Origin: CAYZPB01 sp964551195
GTDB taxonomy: Bacteria > Bacillota > Bacilli > Tepidibacillales > Tepidibacillaceae
DNA: 64,000 bases
Assembly: GCA_964551195.1 (NCBI GenBank)
Contig: CAZKBI010000004.1
Coordinates: 1 to 64,000, forward strand
Reading direction: 5' to 3'
The notes under the pieces were generated by a model. That model was not told the origin of the DNA, searched no databases, and saw only the letters and a list, made by a program, of their open reading frames with translations. Positions 17,662 to 26,039 of the stretch are shown in pieces. Each line of letters starts with the position of its first letter. The first letter of the stretch is position 1. A program made the translations under genes and the position numbers.

Positions 17662-18576
17662 TTATTTTCGACGATTAGGTCCATTAACTAAATAAGCATC
17701 AGTATAGTGACGAATTCTTTCCATAATTCGCTTGGCTTTAAGAACTTCTTCGCCACCTTTGCTTGAATACGCTAGGTGCGTTTCTAAAGCATCGTAATCC
17801 AGATTAGAACTATAAATTGTTGGTAAGCCTTTTACCATACGTGCTTGTAAGATTGCTCCTAGTATCTCGTCGCGCTCCCACTGAGAGATTGACTCTGCCC
17901 CAATATCATCAAGGATGAGAACCTCGATATTCTTGAGCGCCTCAATCTTCTGGTGTAGGCTGTCATCTCCAATCGATTGTTTGATATCGCGGAAAAAATC
18001 TGGTAGGTAAACCATTAGCGTAGCAACATCTCGCTCCGCAAGTTTCCTTGCTAGAGCGACGAGCATATAACTTTTGCCAACACCGAGCGGCCCGTAGAGG
18101 TAAATACCGCGCTGCTTCTTCCCCTTTTCATAAACCGTAACAAATCGTAAGAGAGCTTCATACGCATCAAGTCTTCCGCCTGTCGGATCGAAGTTATTAA
18201 AGGTGGCATCATAAAGGTCGTCGGGTATATGCTGACCTCTAAAAAGTCGATTCTTATAATCAGCATTCTCCTTCGTCTCCTGTTTGCTACATTTATCAAG
18301 ATAAGAGTAGAATTGCTTACTATATCTAATCGCAGTAAAGTGACCGGCAAAAAGGTTGGGGCACTCCATTATGCCAGGACAACTAAGACAATTGTCTCTT
18401 TCCTCCATATATTGAAAGAGTGTCGCAAGAGCTGGACGCAAGCTCTCTTCAGGGATTTCCTGCTTGCTAATCATTGCGGCTAGTTCCTCATCTTGATAGA
18501 TTCGCTGCAGCAAGCGCTCCTGTTCTTGCTCAATGCCAGGCATCATTTCACTAATAATATCTTTAAGGCTTTTCAT
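17662..18576 (-). CDS. dnaI: Helicase loader DnaI
   Basis: An AAA+ ATPase that loads the replicative helicase (DnaC of Bacilli) at the origin with DnaB and DnaD. The 304 residues have an N-terminal helicase-binding domain with the cysteine cluster CLSCPGIMEC (about 81-90). The ATPase domain has Walker A GPLGVGKS and Walker B VLILDDIGAES. DnaI is characteristic of Bacilli. Here dnaB and dnaI are split by a nucleotidase and a Nudix gene, whereas Bacillus subtilis has them adjacent. Confidence 0.93.
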   Translation of the reverse strand: MKSLKDIISEMMPGIEQEQERLLQRIYQDEELAAMISKQEIPEESLRPALATLFQYMEERDNCLSCPGIMECPNLFAGHFTAIRYSKQFYSYLDKCSKQETKENADYKNRLFRGQHIPDDLYDATFNNFDPTGGRLDAYEALLRFVTVYEKGKKQRGIYLYGPLGVGKSYMLVALARKLAERDVATLMVYLPDFFRDIKQSIGDDSLHQKIEALKNIEVLILDDIGAESISQWERDEILGAILQARMVKGLPTIYSSNLDYDALETHLAYSSKGGEEVLKAKRIMERIRHYTDAYLVNGPNRRK

Positions 18577-18596
18577 TTAATCCGCTCCTCACCTAA

Positions 18597-19025
18597 CTAA
18601 ACTTTCTCATTTAAAAATTCCTTAACCCGCTCGTAAAAATATGGTTGAATATCTGGATAACTTAAGTTATTTGGTAGCCTATCATGTAGCTGACATTGCG
18701 CTATTTCTGATTCTGGTAATTCGCCCATGCGATGAACTTCAGCAAAAAAGAGCTGACCATAACCTATTTTACCATCTTCTAAGACGCTGTAACCGTTGAC
18801 AGATAGTAGCTCACAATTAACCATTCCTGTTTCCTCGTGTAGTTCTCGTAGGGCAGCAGCGAAAGTTGTTTCATCGGATTCAAGGTGCCCCGCTGGAAGT
18901 GACCAGCTACTTTGCCCCTTTTCACGAACAAATATCCACTTACCAAGGTAACGAGCAAGGATAATAACATAGGTTACCTGCTCAATCTTGATTTCTTCTG
19001 CTGGATAGAACTCTACCTCGACCAT
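18597..19025 (-). CDS. Nudix hydrolase
   Basis: A 142-residue Nudix fold protein. The Nudix box GHLESDETTFAAALRELHEE, followed by TGM, fits Gx5Ex7REUxEExGU exactly. Nudix enzymes hydrolyse nucleoside diphosphates linked to another moiety, and the substrate cannot be read from the sequence. The neighbours are a 5'-nucleotidase and replication genes, so nucleotide-pool cleaning is plausible but inferred. It is 20 bases upstream of dnaI. ATG 19025 follows GGTGT. Confidence 0.9.
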   Translation of the reverse strand: MVEVEFYPAEEIKIEQVTYVIILARYLGKWIFVREKGQSSWSLPAGHLESDETTFAAALRELHEETGMVNCELLSVNGYSVLEDGKIGYGQLFFAEVHRMGELPESEIAQCQLHDRLPNNLSYPDIQPYFYERVKEFLNEKV

Positions 19026-19040
19026 CAGTTACACCTACCA

Positions 19041-19994
19041 TTATTCTGTCGATTCCTTTATAATGTTCGCCACACCAAAGGGAACATGAACAGAAGGAAA
19101 TTGCGTCGCCACCCCTTCAATATGCCCTACTTGATCATCAAAAAAGATATGTGGCTTAAAAACCTTAAGAACACTATATTTGTCGATACCTCCCAAGAAG
19201 AAGGCCTCATCCACCATAATATCCAAACGACGGAGCGTGGTAATCACTCGCTCATGTGCCGGTGCGTTGCGCGCGGTGGCAATCGCGATTCTAATTTTCG
19301 GTTTATAGTTACTATCCTTGCTGTGTTTCTCTAGTTCGCGCTTTTGTAGGTTAGAAATCTCTTTAAAAAAACGTGCCAGCGGACCTGGCGGCAGTGGTGA
19401 TGCCGCTAGGTCTCTCTCGTGTTTATTAAAACCTTCAAGTTTTTCTGTTTTAAAAATTGTTTCTGCTGAATCATCAGCAATTATTCCATCAAAATCAAAA
19501 GCAATTCTCAGCTCTTGATCATCCTCATCATCAACATAGCTAGATGGATAGATTGTACCAGCAGGAAAACCGTGTTTAACAGCTTCCTTGACATCCCCAG
19601 TGTTACCAGATAGAAATAGCGAAGCGTTAAAAGAGTCCATATAAGGAAAAGGGTTGTTACCAGCTACAAAAACAGCACGTATAATTGGTAATCCATAATG
19701 TTCAATCGATTTAAAGACGCGCAAACCAGTATCCGGGTCATTGCGAGAAAGCAGAATAACCTCAACCGGTCGTGCTTCTGGGTCAATTCTTAAAAGCCTC
19801 GCAATCAATGGAAATGCAACCCCACGTTTAAGAGTCACATCTTCATTTTCTCGCTGATAGATGCGATATTCATTTTCACCCTGCTCACGAAAAACTTGAT
19901 CCGCTTCCGTTAAATCGAAAAGTGCACTGGAGGCAACAGCGATTACCAATTTGTTTGTAAGATTATACTTCATTTTCATTAACCACACTTTCAT
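19041..19994 (-). CDS. 5'-nucleotidase (cytosolic cN-I-like)
   Basis: The 317-residue protein resembles the 5-nucleotidase family PF06189 (cN-I type), HAD-like enzymes that dephosphorylate nucleoside monophosphates. Seen: LSRNDPDTGLRVFKSIEHYG, FVAGNNPFPYMDSFNASLFL, the nucleophile aspartates in AFDFDGIIADDSAE and the late acidic motif FFDDQVGH. The first ATG (19994) has no clear ribosome binding site, while ATG 19979 has AAAGTGTGG upstream and may be the true start. It stands between dnaB and the Nudix gene. Confidence 0.85.
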   Translation of the reverse strand: MKVWLMKMKYNLTNKLVIAVASSALFDLTEADQVFREQGENEYRIYQRENEDVTLKRGVAFPLIARLLRIDPEARPVEVILLSRNDPDTGLRVFKSIEHYGLPIIRAVFVAGNNPFPYMDSFNASLFLSGNTGDVKEAVKHGFPAGTIYPSSYVDDEDDQELRIAFDFDGIIADDSAETIFKTEKLEGFNKHERDLAASPLPPGPLARFFKEISNLQKRELEKHSKDSNYKPKIRIAIATARNAPAHERVITTLRRLDIMVDEAFFLGGIDKYSVLKVFKPHIFFDDQVGHIEGVATQFPSVHVPFGVANIIKESTE

Positions 19995-20016
19995 TATTTA
20001 TACTAGTTTGTTTGTG

Positions 20017-21444
20017 CTAGCTTAATCCCTTTAGCAGTCGTTCAATCTCTGCCAGGCGTTCTGGGTCTAATGGTTCTTCTGCCGTCTTATCTGATCCTTT
20101 GTGATATCGCTCATCCTGTTGGACAATATAGTCTGGAAGTTGTCCACCTTTACCTCTCTGAGCTCTTTTATTTGCAGTTCCACTGCTCTTAGGCGTTTTG
20201 TCAGTCGACCAATCGAGATAAATTTGATGCTCCTTTTTAGCAGCATCCATAGCTTGCGCCGCTGTTGTTAATTTAAGTCGTTTCCAGTGGCCTGCAATCT
20301 TCTCAATAAGATTACGCGGCAGCTTATAATCATTCGTCAGCATGATGTATTCAAGTAAGACGTTCGTAACTGCTGGTAAAAGTTGATACTCATATAATAA
20401 GCTATCAATAATTTTAAGATCAGCATTTGCAATCATTCCTTTGCCCTGATACTGCTGAATCAATTGAATTGGGGAGTAGTTTTCAAGGACTTGCAGATGG
20501 CGCTCGGCTTTAGTGAGATTAATATCGGTCGAATCTGCAGCGCCTACAATCTTCTGATCTGACTCCCGAGCCCCTTCTTTAGACGAGATTGTAAGCTTCT
20601 TGCCACTCGCTTGAAATTTCTCCAACGCACGTTCTCGTAGTAGTTTCTCGTCTATAATTCCATCGCCATTATAAATGTAATGATCGTTTAGTAGGGTTGC
20701 TAGTTCGAAATCTGTAAATTGATATAAAAAGGCTAACTCATTTAATTTGGCAATCAATTTATCATCTAAACTTCTTTCAACGCTATGTAGATTACTAACC
20801 AGTCCTTTAATGAGTTCGATGTCTAAGTAATTTTCCTGTAACTTAATCGCGGAATTTTTCAATTGGTCCGGTCGAAAATTAGATAAATTATCTGATTTTG
20901 TTAGTGATTGAAGATCACCTTTTGTCATATGTCCAAAAACCTCATCGAATGATCTGGTAATATCTGACTGCAGTAGGTATTCCCCTTTCGCCCAATCATA
21001 GTTGTCGGCATACTTTTCCCTGATAGTGAGATAACTTTTCTCCCCTATTCGGTTATAAAGTAGGAGACTAAGCACATCACTACTGAAAAAACTAGTGCCA
21101 CTTAAAGGCTCAAGCAAACCATATTCGAAAAGATATTTATCATCATCAACTTTTTTATAGCAGCGAGTTTGTAATAGACCTACCGCCTCTAAAGTGTGCC
21201 TAGCTTTAATTAGAGCGGGAAATGAAAGATTACTTGCAGTGACTAAATGCCGGTGTAATCTGGCATCTTTGATTGTAATATTAGTCGCTTTTGCACAATT
21301 ATGTAAAGTAAGGTAAAGGTTGACGGCTTCAACACCAATAATTGGTTGATACAAGTCTAACAGAACTGAAAAATCAAATGTGAGGTGTGCTCCAGTAACT
21401 AAATAAGCATCTTGTGGCGTTATTTCCTTATAATCAGCAAGCAT
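20017..21444 (-). CDS. dnaB: Replication initiation and membrane attachment protein DnaB (DnaD-like domains)
   Basis: Bacilli DnaB works with DnaD and DnaI to load the helicase at the origin and on restart forks. The 475-residue protein has a winged-helix-like N-terminus (about 1-130) and DnaD-type helical repeats. The latter include the conserved LLEYIMLTN and NLIEKIAGHWKRLKL near residues 365-400. I place the start at ATG 21444 because GGAGGAGGAAG lies directly upstream; GTG 21468 is also in frame. A terminator separates it from the lipoprotein gene upstream, so it has its own promoter. Confidence 0.85.
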   Translation of the reverse strand: MLADYKEITPQDAYLVTGAHLTFDFSVLLDLYQPIIGVEAVNLYLTLHNCAKATNITIKDARLHRHLVTASNLSFPALIKARHTLEAVGLLQTRCYKKVDDDKYLFEYGLLEPLSGTSFFSSDVLSLLLYNRIGEKSYLTIREKYADNYDWAKGEYLLQSDITRSFDEVFGHMTKGDLQSLTKSDNLSNFRPDQLKNSAIKLQENYLDIELIKGLVSNLHSVERSLDDKLIAKLNELAFLYQFTDFELATLLNDHYIYNGDGIIDEKLLRERALEKFQASGKKLTISSKEGARESDQKIVGAADSTDINLTKAERHLQVLENYSPIQLIQQYQGKGMIANADLKIIDSLLYEYQLLPAVTNVLLEYIMLTNDYKLPRNLIEKIAGHWKRLKLTTAAQAMDAAKKEHQIYLDWSTDKTPKSSGTANKRAQRGKGGQLPDYIVQQDERYHKGSDKTAEEPLDPERLAEIERLLKGLS

Positions 21445-21534
21445 TAGACTTCCTCCTCCCTCACTCACCTATTTACGATTTTCTTCTTAATTGGCAAAAT
21501 AGTGTATCTACATTTTACCACAGTAAAATAAGAA

Positions 21535-21560
21535 ATGCCCTGCAATTTTGCAGGGCATCT
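21535..21560 (-). terminator. Terminator after the orphan peptide-binding lipoprotein gene
   Basis: A perfect inverted repeat with arms 21535-21544 and 21549-21558 (ATGCCCTGCA type) is followed on the minus strand by TTCTTATTTT. It lies 18 bases after the stop of the gene at 21578. Confidence 0.85.
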
Positions 21561-21577
21561 AGTATTTTTACTTGCTC

Positions 21578-23095
21578 TTATTTCGCCTTAGCATAATACC
21601 ACCAGTTAGCGATGTCATTATAAGGTGTAAGACTATTCTTGATACTAATCTGATATTGCGGTTTAGCAAGCAGGATTGTATCAAGTGTTAACAGTGGCAC
21701 AATATAATGTTGTGCGCCAAAATGTGTTTGCCACTCTTGATATTTGACCATAGCCTGCTTAGATTCAATGATAGTCTTTGCTTCGTTTAAAAGTTTATCC
21801 GATATTTCATCATTTAAATGAATTACATTATAACCATTATTTAATACATCATTTCTGGCAAGCCATTTATAATTTTCTTTCGTCAGGTTGAGTTCGAAAT
21901 TGTTGCTTGCCAGAAATAATTCGTATTCACCCTTGGAATAAAGTGCTGCAACAAAATCTTTGTTTGCGATCGGTTTCAACTTAAGAGTGACCCCATTTGC
22001 TGCAAAATCTGCAGCAATTTTTTCCGCAATGAGTTGATAGAGCGCAGTATCAGCGTAGGCTAACTCTAATGATAGATCGCTTCCACTTAAATTAGCTTTG
22101 CTATCGCGAGCGGATAGATAATTAAAGCTCTTCTGATATAGCCAGGAATCCTGATGCACAATAGATAGTGGACGCTCAGCGTGTCCCGCAAATTTATTGG
22201 TAATCAATTCATCAACTTTAATTACTGAAGCGAGTGATTCTCTTATCACTTTATCTGTTAGTTTGTCGGAGTTCATATTAAAGCCTAAATAAATATAGTT
22301 GGCACCAGCTAGGTCGTAGACCTTGCTTTTAGCAAAAAGTTCATTCTTAACATCAGTCGGCGTTGCATAGAAAGCGCCAGCGTTTGCTTTGTCAGAAGAT
22401 GTGCTTAAACTGATTCGATCAAGAAAAACTTGCTCGCCGTAGTTTTCGTTTCGCACTAGCTCTAGGCCATTCTCATTTACCACATCGATACGAAATGGAC
22501 CGCTCGCTAATGGCTGCCCTGAGCTACTTTTCTTGCTAGAAACAAGAGGTGCTGTCAGAAATTCTATGTCGTTATAACTTAGCTTTTCAAAATTAAAGGT
22601 AATAACATTAGTCTCTTCATCAAGTTCAATACCGGAAATGTGGTCTGCCTTTTTAGTTCTAAATTTATCTGTTCCTATAAGGTTAAATGATAAATCTTTC
22701 CAAACGCCATGGTAGTTAGTTCCGCTATATTGTTCGAAGCTATAGAGAATGTCTTCATAAGTAATCGTGCTACCGTCTTCCCATTTAACTCCTTCTTTTA
22801 ACTTGAATTTAACTTGGTTGTTCTCAATGTTGGCTGTAAGTTCTTCTGCGAGATCTCCGACAATCTTAAAATTATCATTATATTTAAAAAGTCCACGATA
22901 GATTGCTGCTTGAAAATTATTAATGGGTAGTTCCTCACCCATGATTTGTAGCGGATCATAATAAATATTCTCTAGCATGAAGCTTAACTCTCCACCCTCA
23001 AGAGGTGCTAAATCATCTGGCTCCTTCTCTGTCAGATTGCATCCAGTTAAGACTAATGCCAATACAAGTAAAATTAGTAGTATGGTTTTTTTCAA
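21578..23095 (-). CDS. Orphan extracellular solute-binding lipoprotein (family 5)
   Basis: The 505-residue protein has a lipoprotein signal peptide with lipobox LTGC (Cys19). A family 5 substrate-binding fold of the OppA/DppA kind follows (AAIYRGLFKYND, VKWEDGSTITYEDILYSFEQ, ASGPFRIDV). It is much more divergent than the OppA at 36936. No permease or ATPase genes accompany it: the neighbours are nrdR upstream and a terminator then dnaB downstream. It may serve the opp system at 32875-36730 as a second receptor, or act as a sensor. ATG 23095 is 17 bases after the nrdR stop. Confidence 0.85.
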   Translation of the reverse strand: MKKTILLILLVLALVLTGCNLTEKEPDDLAPLEGGELSFMLENIYYDPLQIMGEELPINNFQAAIYRGLFKYNDNFKIVGDLAEELTANIENNQVKFKLKEGVKWEDGSTITYEDILYSFEQYSGTNYHGVWKDLSFNLIGTDKFRTKKADHISGIELDEETNVITFNFEKLSYNDIEFLTAPLVSSKKSSSGQPLASGPFRIDVVNENGLELVRNENYGEQVFLDRISLSTSSDKANAGAFYATPTDVKNELFAKSKVYDLAGANYIYLGFNMNSDKLTDKVIRESLASVIKVDELITNKFAGHAERPLSIVHQDSWLYQKSFNYLSARDSKANLSGSDLSLELAYADTALYQLIAEKIAADFAANGVTLKLKPIANKDFVAALYSKGEYELFLASNNFELNLTKENYKWLARNDVLNNGYNVIHLNDEISDKLLNEAKTIIESKQAMVKYQEWQTHFGAQHYIVPLLTLDTILLAKPQYQISIKNSLTPYNDIANWWYYAKAK

Positions 23096-23112
23096 AAGTT
23101 GATCCCCCTATG

Positions 23113-23571
23113 CTATTTATCAAACAAATTTGAAATTTCATCAATAAATACATTAATATCTTTAAATTGCCGATAGACTGAAGCAAAACGAACATATGAA
23201 ATCTCATCAACTTGATATAATCGCTCCATGACCATTTCGCCAATCTCTTTGCTCTCAACCTCAGAAACTAAGTCATTCCTCAGTTCGCGTTCAACTTCTT
23301 CAACGATGTTATCAAGTGTATCCATCGAAACCGGCCTTTTTTCGCACGCTCGAATTAGACCGCGCAAAATTTTGTCGCCAGAGAACTCCTCACGCGTGCC
23401 ATCCTTTTTAATTACCAGAATAGGTGCCTTTTCAACCTCTTCATAGGTATTAAAGCGTTTAACGCAAGATTCGCACTCTCTTCTTCGCCTGATTGATTTA
23501 CCATCCTTAACTGGACGAGAATCGATCACCCTAGTTCCCATGTAATTACAGTATGGACATCTCATTTTCAA
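23113..23571 (-). CDS. nrdR: Transcriptional repressor NrdR
   Basis: NrdR represses ribonucleotide reductase genes when dATP fills its ATP-cone. The 152 residues have the zinc ribbon CPYC...CESC at 4-34, the RRRRECE helix and the ATP-cone starting VIKKDGTREEF. The position between speD/gapB and dnaB matches Bacilli gene order. A candidate NrdR box overlaps its own -10 element (23596-23611). Confidence 0.96.
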   Translation of the reverse strand: MKMRCPYCNYMGTRVIDSRPVKDGKSIRRRRECESCVKRFNTYEEVEKAPILVIKKDGTREEFSGDKILRGLIRACEKRPVSMDTLDNIVEEVERELRNDLVSEVESKEIGEMVMERLYQVDEISYVRFASVYRQFKDINVFIDEISNLFDK

Positions 23572-23595
23572 CGCATCCTTTATAATATTAAGTTA

Positions 23596-23633
23596 TCACT
23601 ATATATAATCTCTTAGAAAAAGAAAAAGGTCAA
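23596..23633 (-). promoter_or_regulatory. nrdR promoter with candidate NrdR box
   Basis: TTGACC (23633-23628), 17 bases, GATTAT (23610-23605). The sequence AGATTATATATAGTGA (minus strand, 23611-23596) matches 13 of 16 positions of the NrdR box type ACACTATATATAGTGT and overlaps the -10. Only one box is seen, whereas functional sites usually come in pairs. Confidence 0.4.
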
Positions 23634-23784
23634 GCAATTCTTAAGCGTGCCAATTGTACTTTGAAATCAAAATATTTACCTTGAATATTATTTTTTTTAT
23701 AATAACATTAGATTATAGTTTTACAATTGTACAAAATCATTTTGTAGTAGTTTTAGATACTCAGTTCATACTGGAGGAAAATAT

Positions 23785-25410
23785 GTGGATACGATGACTA
23801 TGGTATTCTTACTCATCGGCGGACTTGGTATGTTCCTATTCGGAATCAAGTATATGTCAGATGGCTTGCAAAAAGCAGCTGGTGATAACCTCCGCAAGAT
23901 TCTCGAACGGATGACTTCCAATCCGATCAAAGGTGCATTTGCCGGTATGCTTGTTACGGCAATGATTCAGAGTAGTACAGGTACAACTGTCTTAACAGTT
24001 GGCTTGGTTAATGCTGGCTTTTTAAACCTACGACAAGCAATCGGTATCATTATGGGTGCTAACGTTGGTACGACTATTACAAGCTTTATTATTGGTTTTA
24101 ATCTTACACAATATTCTTTGCCGATTGTTGCAGTTGGGGCATTTTTACTTTTCTTTTCCAAGAAAAAGAACATTAATAATATCGGAGAGGTAATCTTCGG
24201 CTTTGGTTTGCTTTTCTTTGGATTGAAAACGATGGGTGATGGCATGTACCCATTTAGGGAATCAGAAATGCTAATTGATTTAATGCAGAATTTTGCCGAT
24301 AATCCGATTACTGGAGTTCTGATTGGAACCATCTTCACGGTAATTGTACAAAGTAGTTCAGCCACTATCGGAGTAATGCAGATGCTTGCCGATTCAGGAG
24401 TTATCACACTTCTACAGTCCTTGCCGATTTTATTCGGGGATAATATCGGAACAACAATTACAGCCATATTAGCAGCAACTGGGGCTGGAGTAGCAGCTAA
24501 ACGAACCGCACTGAGCCATATGTTATTTAATATATTAGGTACGATTATCTTTATGTTCCTATTACAAATTGGCGTCTACCCGCTGATGATTGAGTTTTTC
24601 GCTAGTAATCTTAATATTAAGATGCAAATAGCTGTAGCACATGGGATTTTCAACTTCTCTAACCTATTGATTCAGTTACCATTTGTCGGTGTACTGGCCT
24701 ACGTAGTGACTAAACTTGTTCCTGGTGATATTCGGGAATTTGAATACGGAGTTAAATATATTGATAAACGCCTCCTAGACAACCCTTCACTTGCATTAAG
24801 ACAAGTAGTTCACGAATTGGCGCGGATGGGCGGAGTTGCAAGAGATGCTTTAGTAGATGCGGTTGATTATTTTTATACTGGCAATGAGGAAAAAGTTACG
24901 CATGCTGCGGCAGAAGAAGAAATTGTAAATGAGTTAGAGAAGAATATCTCGAAATATATTGTTGAAATCAGTCAACGTTCACTCTCTACCAGACAATCCA
25001 AACAGGCATCAATTTACCTGCAAATTGCAAACGATATTGAACGAATTGGCGATCACGCCGACAACATTATTGAGCTTGGACAATTTTCTCATAAAAATAT
25101 ATTAGTATTTACTGACTTAGCAAATGAGGAATTACGAACAATGTTTGATTTAACTCTCTTAAGTTGCAAACAAATTTTTACAGCTTTAGAGAATCTTGAC
25201 GCTGATCTAGCAAGGCAGGTCATTGAGAATGAGAAGGTTCTCGACAGTATGGAAGCTGAATACCGCAAGTCACACCTTAAACGATTGAATACTGGTGAAT
25301 GTGGTGGAGGCGCTGGCGTAGTATTTCTTGATATTATTGGTAACTTGGAGCGAATAAGTGACCACTGCTTTAATATTGCACAAGCAATTAAAGAAGATGT
25401 TTATTCATAA
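23785..25410 (+). CDS. Na+/phosphate cotransporter with PhoU domain
   Basis: The 541-residue protein belongs to the NptA/YjbB family. Two inverted Na/Pi cotransporter repeats (about 1-310) each carry the QSS signature: MIQSSTGTTVLTVG and VQSSSATIGVMQM. The C-terminal third (about 340-541) is a PhoU-like helical domain with ERIGDHADNIIE and ERISDHCFNIAQ. It imports or exports phosphate with sodium at the membrane. It is one of three plus-strand genes here, inserted between nrdR and speD. I use GTG 23785, seven bases after GGAGG; ATG 23794 is an alternative. Confidence 0.92.
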   Translation: MDTMTMVFLLIGGLGMFLFGIKYMSDGLQKAAGDNLRKILERMTSNPIKGAFAGMLVTAMIQSSTGTTVLTVGLVNAGFLNLRQAIGIIMGANVGTTITSFIIGFNLTQYSLPIVAVGAFLLFFSKKKNINNIGEVIFGFGLLFFGLKTMGDGMYPFRESEMLIDLMQNFADNPITGVLIGTIFTVIVQSSSATIGVMQMLADSGVITLLQSLPILFGDNIGTTITAILAATGAGVAAKRTALSHMLFNILGTIIFMFLLQIGVYPLMIEFFASNLNIKMQIAVAHGIFNFSNLLIQLPFVGVLAYVVTKLVPGDIREFEYGVKYIDKRLLDNPSLALRQVVHELARMGGVARDALVDAVDYFYTGNEEKVTHAAAEEEIVNELEKNISKYIVEISQRSLSTRQSKQASIYLQIANDIERIGDHADNIIELGQFSHKNILVFTDLANEELRTMFDLTLLSCKQIFTALENLDADLARQVIENEKVLDSMEAEYRKSHLKRLNTGECGGGAGVVFLDIIGNLERISDHCFNIAQAIKEDVYS

Positions 25411-25414
25411 ATAA

Positions 25415-25441
25415 AAGGAAGGATGCAAGGCATCCTTCCTT
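25415..25441. terminator. Bidirectional terminator between the Na/Pi transporter and speD
   Basis: A 12-base perfect stem (25415-25426 with 25430-25441, loop AAG) with T-rich flanks on both strands, between convergent genes. Confidence 0.85.
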
Positions 25442-25459
25442 ATTTTAATTAAAGTTCTA

Positions 25460-25846
25460 TCAGCCGTAAATAGCTACTTTCGATTGTTCCACGGCAACTG
25501 GCGCCATCCCTCGTGCAACTTCTATCGCTTCGTATTCAGTAGCTTCCAGCTGCTTGGCTATATATTGTGCAGCAACGTTCGGATCAATTATATCACCACA
25601 AGTATAAACATCGATGCTTGCATAACCATGCTCTGGAAAACTGTGAATTGTAAGATGCGATTCCGAAATAATTACAACACCACTAACGCCCATTGGTGCA
25701 AACTTATGAAATGCTACTTCCCTAATCTCTGCTCCTGCTTTTAAAGCTGCGTCTACCATAATGCTTTCGATTAACTTCAGATTGTTTAATTTCTCAATAT
25801 TGCAGTGCCATAATTCAGCGATAACATGACGTCCCATAGTATCCAT
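25460..25846 (-). CDS. speD: S-adenosylmethionine decarboxylase proenzyme
   Basis: Makes decarboxylated AdoMet, the aminopropyl donor for spermidine. The small prokaryotic class has a pyruvoyl group formed by self-cleavage before the serine in ISESHLTIHSFPEHGYAS, which is intact, as are the conserved CGD residues. About 128 residues is normal. The ATG at 25846 fits GGGGGG seven bases upstream; the frame extends to 25861 without a better site. speE and speA are not in the window. A structured leader and promoter lie upstream. Confidence 0.95.
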   Translation of the reverse strand: MDTMGRHVIAELWHCNIEKLNNLKLIESIMVDAALKAGAEIREVAFHKFAPMGVSGVVIISESHLTIHSFPEHGYASIDVYTCGDIIDPNVAAQYIAKQLEATEYEAIEVARGMAPVAVEQSKVAIYG

Positions 25847-25980
25847 ATGAATACCCCCCATTTGTTAAAATTCATGCCCTCTCAAGCACGCGGGACCTAT
25901 TTCTACAACGGGGGAAAGTTAGTCCAAAGAGATCCTAACCCTTTAAGTAGATACCGGTTCCTAGTTAAAATAAATTACCA
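25847..25980 (-). promoter_or_regulatory. Structured 5' leader of speD (candidate regulatory RNA)
   Basis: A leader of about 134 bases separates the promoter from speD. It holds an outer pairing between GGAACCGGTATCTAC and GTAGAAATAGGTCCC (11 of 15 positions Watson-Crick). Inside is a stem GTTAG/CTAAC closing a loop rich in TCTTT. The GGGGGG ribosome binding site could pair with the CCCCC run in the leader. I cannot assign it to a known riboswitch class. Confidence 0.5.
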
Positions 25981-25986
25981 GCACTC

Positions 25987-26015
25987 ATTATAGTCTTTTT
26001 AATAAATGAATGCAA
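25987..26015 (-). promoter_or_regulatory. speD promoter
   Basis: TTGCAT (26015-26010), 17 bases, perfect TATAAT (25992-25987), in the gap between gapB and speD. Confidence 0.75.
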
Positions 26016-26039
26016 TACTTATTTTACTACTTTAAGACC

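Noticed and set aside
23967..24467. 166-codon open frame opposite the Na/Pi transporter
   Set aside because: It is antisense to the conserved transporter repeats; a shadow of their biased codons.
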